Shown here piece after piece: positions 58,675 through 64,000 of a stretch of 64,000 nt of DNA; position 1 is the stretch's first letter, and each line of letters begins with the position of its first letter. The DNA is from Myxococcota bacterium (GTDB taxonomy: Bacteria; Myxococcota_A; UBA9160; UBA6930). Under the pieces are notes generated by a model. It was not told the DNA's origin, made no database searches, and was given only the letters and a program-made list of their open reading frames with translations. The DNA lies in contig JANQFK010000022.1 of assembly GCA_028277885.1 (NCBI GenBank), positions 240,052-304,051 of the forward strand. Reading direction: 5' to 3'. The translations under genes were made by a program, and so were the position numbers.

Positions 58675-60599
58675 CGGGGCTCCTCCTGGGCGCCAGTGTA
58701 CCCGGGCTCCTCGGAGCCGAAGCCGAGGCGGAGCCAGACCGGCACCAGGGCCAGGCCCAGGGCGAGCTGGGCCGCCACCCAGAGCCCCCGGTCCGCGGGC
58801 CAGCTCGCCGGCACCGGGCTGCGGCAGATCCAGGCGGCGAGCCCGGTGAGCAGGCTGAAGACGCACAGCCCGGCCGTCGCCATGGCGCCGAGCCCCCGCG
58901 CCAGGCGCCTCACGCCCGCCCGCGGATCCTCGCCCAGCGCCGCCGCGACCGGTCCCCACCAGCCCGGAGGCCGGGCCCGCTGGAAGAACGCGAGCAGCCG
59001 CTCGCGCGGCTCCGGGGTGACGAGGGAGACCGCGACGCCCACCACCGTCGCCAGGGCCGCCATGACGAGCAGCCGCAGCGCCGCGTCGGAGATGCGGGCC
59101 AGCAGCAGCGGGGCCGCCACCAGGGAGGCCGCCACGCAGGCGACCTCGCCCCAGGCGCTGATGCGCCACCACAGCCAGCGCAGCACCAGCAGCGGCCCGG
59201 TCCCGGCCCCGAGCAGCAGCGCCACCCGCCAGGTGCGCTCGATCGACGTGAGCTGGGTCATCACGGCGAGGCCGATGGCGAGGATCCCGACGTTCGCCGC
59301 GCGAGCCACCCAGACCAGGGTGCGGGGCGAGGGCTCGCGCCCCAGCCAGGCGCGGCACAGCAGGCGCTCGTAGAGGTCGCGGGTCCAGTAGGAGGCGCCC
59401 CAGTTCAGGTGGGTGTCGATGGTCGAGGCGAGCGCGGCGAGGAGCGCCGTCAGCATCAGCCCCGTGGCGCCCCAGGGCAGCAGCTCCGCGATGCCGCGCA
59501 CGAAGCTGAGCTCCCGGTCCTGGCGCAGCGCCTCGCCGGCGAGGCCCGGCTCGGGAGGGAGCAGTACCAGCAGGCCCAGCGCGATCGGGAGCCAGAGCAG
59601 GCTCCGCAGCAGGACCTGGGCGAAGGTGAACACGACGCTCGCGAGCTTGGCGTCCCGGTCCGAGCGGCACGCCATGGAGCGCTGGGCCAGGTAGCCCGTG
59701 CCGTCGGCGTTCAGCTGGATGAACCACTGGAGCGCGAAGACGGCGAGCACCGCGAGGCCCGCCTCCCGCGCCCGGGAGGGCGTCAGCGCGAGGATCTGGT
59801 CGGGCAGCATGCCTCCCGGACCGCCCGCCGCGAACTGCTCCTGGAGGCGCTCCACCACGGGCCCCATGCCACCGAAGTGGTGCACCACGAAGCCCATGTA
59901 GAGCGCCGTGCCCCCCATGGCGAGGGCGAACTGGAGCACGTCCGTCGCCACCACGCTGCGCAGGCCGCCGGTGGCGGAGTAGAAGAGCGTGAAGGCGACG
60001 ATGGCGGCGATCGAGACGACGTTGTTGGTGGAGCGGATCCAGACCTCCGGGCCCGCCGGGTCCACGGCCAGCGGGACCCCGACGGCGCGGACCACGCCGA
60101 GGGGGAGCGCGTACACGCCCTCCGGGAGCCACTCGTTCCAGACCAGGAACGGCTCCGCGATCGCGCGGGCCGCGAAGAGCACCCAGGCCAGCACGATGCA
60201 GTTGAAGAGAGTGCCGAAGTAGAGCGCCTTCAGGGTGCGGAGCACCAGGGCCGCCCGCCCCCCGTAGCGCAGCTCGGCGAGCTCGGCGTCGGTGAGCACC
60301 CGCGCCCGGCGCCAGCTCGGGGCGAGCACGAAACCCATCAGCAGGAACGCCAGGGCGTAGACCCAGAGCTGCCACAGGGCGAACAGCCCCGCCGTCGCCA
60401 CCAGGCCCGTCACCAGCAGCGGCGTGTCGGCGGCGAACTGGGTGGCCGCCATGCTGATGCCGGCCCTCCAGCCGCTCAGGCTGCGGCCGGCGAGGAAGTA
60501 CTCCTCGAGGCCCTGGGAGGCGAGGCGCCGCGAGCGCAGGCCGGCCGCCACCGCGTAGGCGACGAAGGCCAGCAGGATGAGGGCGTCGACCGGGTGCAA
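58671..60599 (-). CDS. Sodium:solute symporter family transporter
   Basis: About 642 residues from the TTG at 60599 (MHPVDALILLAFVAYAVAAGL), with some 13 membrane helices. Sodium symporter features: GLEEYFLAGRSLSGW near 30-45, AATQFAADTPLLVTGL, then GGLRSVVATDVLQFALAMGG and STIDTHLNWGASYWTRDLY. Substrate unknown. No ATG is available before the first helix, and longer frames run through the divergent methyltransferase gene. Coupled to the SnoaL-like gene. Confidence 0.85.
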   Translation of the reverse strand: MHPVDALILLAFVAYAVAAGLRSRRLASQGLEEYFLAGRSLSGWRAGISMAATQFAADTPLLVTGLVATAGLFALWQLWVYALAFLLMGFVLAPSWRRARVLTDAELAELRYGGRAALVLRTLKALYFGTLFNCIVLAWVLFAARAIAEPFLVWNEWLPEGVYALPLGVVRAVGVPLAVDPAGPEVWIRSTNNVVSIAAIVAFTLFYSATGGLRSVVATDVLQFALAMGGTALYMGFVVHHFGGMGPVVERLQEQFAAGGPGGMLPDQILALTPSRAREAGLAVLAVFALQWFIQLNADGTGYLAQRSMACRSDRDAKLASVVFTFAQVLLRSLLWLPIALGLLVLLPPEPGLAGEALRQDRELSFVRGIAELLPWGATGLMLTALLAALASTIDTHLNWGASYWTRDLYERLLCRAWLGREPSPRTLVWVARAANVGILAIGLAVMTQLTSIERTWRVALLLGAGTGPLLVLRWLWWRISAWGEVACVAASLVAAPLLLARISDAALRLLVMAALATVVGVAVSLVTPEPRERLLAFFQRARPPGWWGPVAAALGEDPRAGVRRLARGLGAMATAGLCVFSLLTGLAAWICRSPVPASWPADRGLWVAAQLALGLALVPVWLRLGFGSEEPGYTGAQEEPR

Positions 60600-60753
60600 G
60601 GCCGGCCAGCCTACCGCGACGCGGCGGATCCCACCGCTGCCGGCGGACCCGCCAGCAGGACGCGCTTCACGTTCACGGGGTCGAGACGGCGTTCCTCTCG
60701 TCCGGGTGGGGTTGTCGTGTCCGGGGCTGGGGCGCCGCGCCCCGACGTGCGGC

Positions 60754-61383
60754 ATGCTCTGTGGCGTGCGGCGCGCGGTGGCCTCGACCCTGCTGGTCCT
60801 GCTCCTCGGTGCGGGATGCTCCACCTGGAAGCGCTGCGCCTACGACGGCTTCGGGCGCGACCGCTGGCAGCAACCCGAGCGGGTCGTCTCCGAGCTCGGC
60901 CTCTCTCCGGGCGATCGCGTGGCGGACCTCGGCGCCGGGGGCGGCTACTTCACGTTCCGGCTCGCCCAGGCCGTGGGCCCCACGGGCCTCGTGTACGCGG
61001 TGGACGTGGACGAGGAGATGACGAGCTACCTCGAGGAGCGCGTCGCCGAGGAGGGGGTGGGGAACGTCCGCGTGGTGCTCGGGCGCTTCGAGGACCCCCT
61101 GCTCCCGGACGGTACGATCGACCTGCTGTTCACCTCGAACACCTACCACCACATCCAGGAGCGACCGGCCTACTTCCGACGCATCCTCGACGACCTCTCT
61201 CCGGACGGGCGCCTCGCGATCCTCGAGCTCAACGACTCGAGCTGGTTCCCGCGGACCTTCGGCCACCAGACCTCGCGCGAGCAGATCGTCTCCGAGCTCG
61301 AGTCCGCCGGCTACGCGCTCCAGCGCCAGCTCGACTTCATCGAGCGCCAGAGCTTCCTGATCTTCACGCGCGCCGGCCGCTGA
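60754..61383 (+). CDS. Lipoprotein SAM-dependent methyltransferase
   Basis: 209 residues. Unusually, a signal peptide with lipobox (STLLVLLLGAGCSTWKR) precedes a class I methyltransferase: GDRVADLGAGGGYFTFRLA (~52-70), VYAVDVDEEMTSYLEERV, NTYHHIQERPAYFRRILDDL, ending QSFLIFTRAGR. SAM is cytoplasmic, so a periplasmic lipoprotein methyltransferase is odd; the family of short lipoprotein methyltransferases is nonetheless widespread. Confidence 0.82.
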   Translation: MLCGVRRAVASTLLVLLLGAGCSTWKRCAYDGFGRDRWQQPERVVSELGLSPGDRVADLGAGGGYFTFRLAQAVGPTGLVYAVDVDEEMTSYLEERVAEEGVGNVRVVLGRFEDPLLPDGTIDLLFTSNTYHHIQERPAYFRRILDDLSPDGRLAILELNDSSWFPRTFGHQTSREQIVSELESAGYALQRQLDFIERQSFLIFTRAGR

Positions 61384-61386
61384 CCC

Positions 61387-62832
61387 GTGGACCCGCTCCT
61401 CCGCCAGTCGGCCTCGGAGCTCGCGCGGCGCATCCGCTCGCGGGAGGTCACGAGCGTCGAGGTGGTCGAGGCCCACATCGCACACACCCGGGCCGTCAAC
61501 CCGACCCTGAACGCACTGGTGCGGGACCGCTTCGAGTCGGCCCGCCTGGAGGCGAAGGAGGCCGACGCCCGCGTCGCAGAGGACGACGCCGGGAGCCTCC
61601 CGCCCCTGCTGGGCGTGCCCTGCACCATCAAGGAGAGCATCGCCCTCGGCGGCATGCCCCACAGCTCGGGCGTGGTCGCCCTCGCCTCCCACGTGGCGCG
61701 CGAGGACGCGCCGCCGGTGGCGCGCCTGCGGGCCGCGGGCGCGATTGCCCTCGGCGTCACCAACACGCCGGAGCTCACCGCCCACGTAGCGACCTTCAAC
61801 GCGGTCTACGGCCTCACCCGCAACGCCTACGACCCGCGTCACAGCGCGGGGGGCAGCTCCGGCGGCGAGGGCGCGCTGGTGGGCGCCGGCGCCTCGCCCT
61901 TCGGCCTGGGGACGGACATCGGCGGCTCGATCCGCATCCCGGCGTTCTGCAACGGCGTCTTCGGCCACAAGCCCACGGGCGGCCTGGTCCCGGGCACGGG
62001 CCAGGTGCCCGCCTACGCGGGGGCCCACTGCAGGATCAACACCACAGGCCCCCTGGCGCGGCGCGCCGAGGACCTGATGCCCCTGCTCCGCATCCTGGCC
62101 GGCCCCGACGGCGTGGACCCCGGCTGCCGCGCCATCCCCCTCGGCGACCCCGCGGCCGTGGACGTCGGCGGCCTCCGGGTGATCGTGGTCGAGGGCGACG
62201 GACGCCGCCCGGCGCCGAGCGAGGAGCTGCGCCGGGCGCAGCGGCGCGTCGCGGATGCGCTGGCGGCGCGGGGAGCCCGCATCGAGGAGCGCGAGTACCC
62301 GGGCCTGCGGGCCTCCCTCCCCATCGCGGCCGGCATCGCGCTCGAGGAGGGGCGCCCGCCCCTGCCTCCGAACCTCGGTGACGGCGAGCCCGTGCCGCCC
62401 GGCCGCGAGCTGCTGCGCTGGCTGCTGCGCCGCTCGGACCACACGGGGCCGCCCGTCCTGCTCCACGCCGGCGCCGCGCTGGCGCTCCGCTACCCCGGCT
62501 GGGTGCGGCGCCAGGCCGAGCGCGGACGCCGGCTCCGCGAGACCCTCGAGACGGAGCTCGGCGACGACGGCGTGCTGCTCTTCCCGATGGCGCGGGGCCC
62601 GGCGCCGCGCCACGGCCGCGGCGGCCCGCCCCACTTCCGCTTCACCGGCCTGTTCAACGCCCTCGAGATGCCGTCCACCCAGGTGCCCCTCGGCCTCGGC
62701 CGCGCCGGCCTTCCCCTCGGCCTCCAGGTAGTCGGGGCCCGCGGGCGCGACCACGTCACCATCGCGGTGGCGCTGGCCCTCGAGGAGGCGTTCGGCGGCT
62801 GGGTGCCGCCGAAGGCTCGGGCCGCTCAGTAG
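61387..62832 (+). CDS. Amidase (amidase signature family)
   Basis: 481 residues, GTG start. Ser-Ser-Lys triad: CTIKESIALGG (Lys ~79), HSAGGSSGGEGALVGAGASP (Ser ~157) and LGTDIGGSIRIPAF (Ser ~181). The family includes GatA and fatty acid amide hydrolases; lack of gatB/gatC here and the loop lengths favour a catabolic amidase. It starts 3 bp after the methyltransferase stop and ends convergently overlapping the multicopper oxidase gene by 7 bp. Confidence 0.88.
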   Translation: MDPLLRQSASELARRIRSREVTSVEVVEAHIAHTRAVNPTLNALVRDRFESARLEAKEADARVAEDDAGSLPPLLGVPCTIKESIALGGMPHSSGVVALASHVAREDAPPVARLRAAGAIALGVTNTPELTAHVATFNAVYGLTRNAYDPRHSAGGSSGGEGALVGAGASPFGLGTDIGGSIRIPAFCNGVFGHKPTGGLVPGTGQVPAYAGAHCRINTTGPLARRAEDLMPLLRILAGPDGVDPGCRAIPLGDPAAVDVGGLRVIVVEGDGRRPAPSEELRRAQRRVADALAARGARIEEREYPGLRASLPIAAGIALEEGRPPLPPNLGDGEPVPPGRELLRWLLRRSDHTGPPVLLHAGAALALRYPGWVRRQAERGRRLRETLETELGDDGVLLFPMARGPAPRHGRGGPPHFRFTGLFNALEMPSTQVPLGLGRAGLPLGLQVVGARGRDHVTIAVALALEEAFGGWVPPKARAAQ

Positions 62833-64000
62833 CGCAGCTCGAGGCCCGCACCGAGGTCGAACTCCGAGTGCCACCCGAGCGCCAGGGAGAGCCGGCGGCC
62901 CAGCGTGTAGCGCAGGCCGAGGCTGCCCTCCCCGCCCTCCTCCGTGTCGTACTCCATCTCCCCGACGGCCGAGAGCCGCGAGGTCAGCTGGAGCTCCTGC
63001 TCGAGCCCGAAGCGCGCCTCGCCCCGGGTGTCGATCCAGGCCCAGGAGTTCAGGTTGAGGGGCAGCAGCGCCTCCACCCCGAACACCCCGGCGTCCCGCT
63101 CCTCCTCGAAGCTCGCGCCGGCGAAGGCGCGGTAGAAGCGGTTGAAGTGGTAGCGGTAGACGGGCTCGAGCTCGTGCTCGCTGCCGTCGACGCCGCGCCA
63201 GCCCACCTCCCAGGCGAGGGCGAGCTCGTGCCGGGTGGAGCTCAGCGAGGCGCGCCCCTCGCTGAAGTTCGAGAGGAGCGTCCCCTCGGCCGCGGCGTAC
63301 CAGGACTCCTCGAAGAGCTTCTTGCGCGCCTCGACCAGGTCGGGGTCGGTCTCCGAGCCCTCGTAGTGGAAGATCCGCGTCATGCCCGACTTCATGTGGT
63401 AGAGGATGTGGCAATGGAAGAGCCAGTCCTTCTCCTCGTTGGCGAGGAACTCGATCGCGGTGGTGGCCAGGGGCGCCACGTCCACGGTGTGCTTGAGGGG
63501 CGCTCGGGGTCCCGCGCCGTTCAGGACCCGGAAGAAGTGGCCGTGGAGGTGCAGCGGGTGGTGCATCATCGTGGTGTTCTCGAACACCACGCGCAGCACC
63601 TCGCCGCGCCGCACCGGGATCTCGTCGGCCTCGGAGAGGGTACGGCCGTCGAAGGACCAGACGTAGCGCTCCATGTTGCCCGTGAGGCGCAGCCGGATCT
63701 CGCGCCGCGGAGCCTCGGCGGGGGGCTCGGTCACCGTCGCCGCACGCAGGCGCGGATAGGGGGCCAGGGGCCGCTCCGGCGGCGCGTCCCGGGCCTGCAT
63801 GGGACCGTGCCGCATGCGGTAGAGGTTCGGGCGCGGGACGTCCGGGGCCGGGCGCCGCTCGCCCTCGCCGATCCAGAGCGAGGTGTGGCCGGAGCCGTCC
63901 TGGGCGGTGGCGCGAAGCTCCCAGGCGCCCTCGGGCGGGATGCTGACGAGCAGGTCGTAGGTCTCGGCCACGCCCATCAGCAGGCGCTCGAGCTCGAGGG
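62826..64000 (-). CDS. Multicopper oxidase (CopA-type) fused to CopB-like barrel, 3' part
   Basis: 391 residues are in the window; the gene continues beyond base 64000. The visible N-terminal part is a cupredoxin domain with copper ligands: MMHHPLHLHGHFFRVLNG and WLFHCHILYHMKSGM. After it, from the SETDPDLVEARKKLFEESW region, the protein continues for ~190 residues as an outer-membrane barrel resembling CopB (VEPVYRYHFNRFYRAFAG-like, LPLNLNSWAWIDTRGEARFGLEQE, LGLRYTLGRRLSLALGWHSE, ending LELRY). CopA and CopB are usually separate genes. Role: oxidation and sequestration of copper. Confidence 0.85.
   Translation of the reverse strand, partial: LELERLLMGVAETYDLLVSIPPEGAWELRATAQDGSGHTSLWIGEGERRPAPDVPRPNLYRMRHGPMQARDAPPERPLAPYPRLRAATVTEPPAEAPRREIRLRLTGNMERYVWSFDGRTLSEADEIPVRRGEVLRVVFENTTMMHHPLHLHGHFFRVLNGAGPRAPLKHTVDVAPLATTAIEFLANEEKDWLFHCHILYHMKSGMTRIFHYEGSETDPDLVEARKKLFEESWYAAAEGTLLSNFSEGRASLSSTRHELALAWEVGWRGVDGSEHELEPVYRYHFNRFYRAFAGASFEEERDAGVFGVEALLPLNLNSWAWIDTRGEARFGLEQELQLTSRLSAVGEMEYDTEEGGEGSLGLRYTLGRRLSLALGWHSEFDLGAGLELRY

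Overview
The window is GC-rich throughout (well above 65% by eye, with strongly G/C third codon positions). Gene content is that of a Gram-negative soil- or sediment-type bacterium: TonB-dependent receptor, lipoproteins with lipoboxes, a Slt-type lytic transglycosylase, MutL with the endonuclease motif, PEP-CTERM proteins and an exosortase-linked exopolysaccharide (EPS) locus. I infer a deltaproteobacteria-like lineage (Myxococcota/Binatota-like); no marker here fixes this.

Regions. (1) 1-12.5 kb: EPS locus of the exosortase (XrtA/PEP-CTERM) type: amidotransferase, O-antigen-ligase-like protein, ATP-grasp enzyme, Wzc/GumC-type tyrosine autokinase, XrtA-type deacetylase, initiating sugar transferase, Wza-like export lipoprotein and FemAB-like transferase. 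The exosortase itself is not in the window; two probable substrates lie at 51.2-51.9 and 55.4-56.1 kb. (2) 12.5-21.3 kb: FHA protein, nitrilase-type hydrolase, an AAA+ regulator without GAFTGA, mutL, miaA, a TIGR04073-like protein, der and a TPR membrane protein. (3) 21.4-29.0 kb: the accessory region. Two IS1-transposase cargo transposons stand side by side, each with perfect 16-bp terminal inverted repeats, separated and flanked by three perfect copies of the octamer AATATTAG. When one is flipped they have the same layout: cargo gene(s) convergent with the transposase, a tRNA-like sequence upstream of the transposase, further cargo, and a member of a small ~92-aa protein family at the far end. 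Cargo includes an uncharacterised 301-aa protein, a DUF5343-like protein, a ribbon-helix-helix protein and a Clp-fold (SDH-type) protease. (4) 29.2-43.4 kb: UDP-sugar pyrophosphorylase, histone-like FYDLN protein, PfkB kinase, lytic transglycosylase, GHL10-like hydrolase, queA-tgt, an MCP-like protein, a ROK kinase, a response regulator-PilZ protein and an initiator tRNA. (5) 43.5-64 kb: sulfatase-like membrane protein with small membrane protein and methyltransferase, secreted phosphodiesterases, PEP-CTERM proteins, ZnuD-like receptor, arsM with ArsR-type operator, cobalamin-binding protein, sodium symporter, amidase, and a multicopper oxidase fused to a CopB-like barrel.

A dispersed intergenic repeat family (modules A and B, six copies between 39.8 and 57.3 kb) abuts or supplies stop codons of neighbouring genes and encodes near-identical C-terminal tails on two unrelated proteins. 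A second family (C) occurs twice (14.1 and 18.4 kb).

The strongest candidate for something undescribed is the transposon pair at 21405-29022 with its tRNA-like sequences, one of which folds with a 9-bp acceptor and 3-bp T stem. All of this was read by eye; no alignment, folding or database search was run.
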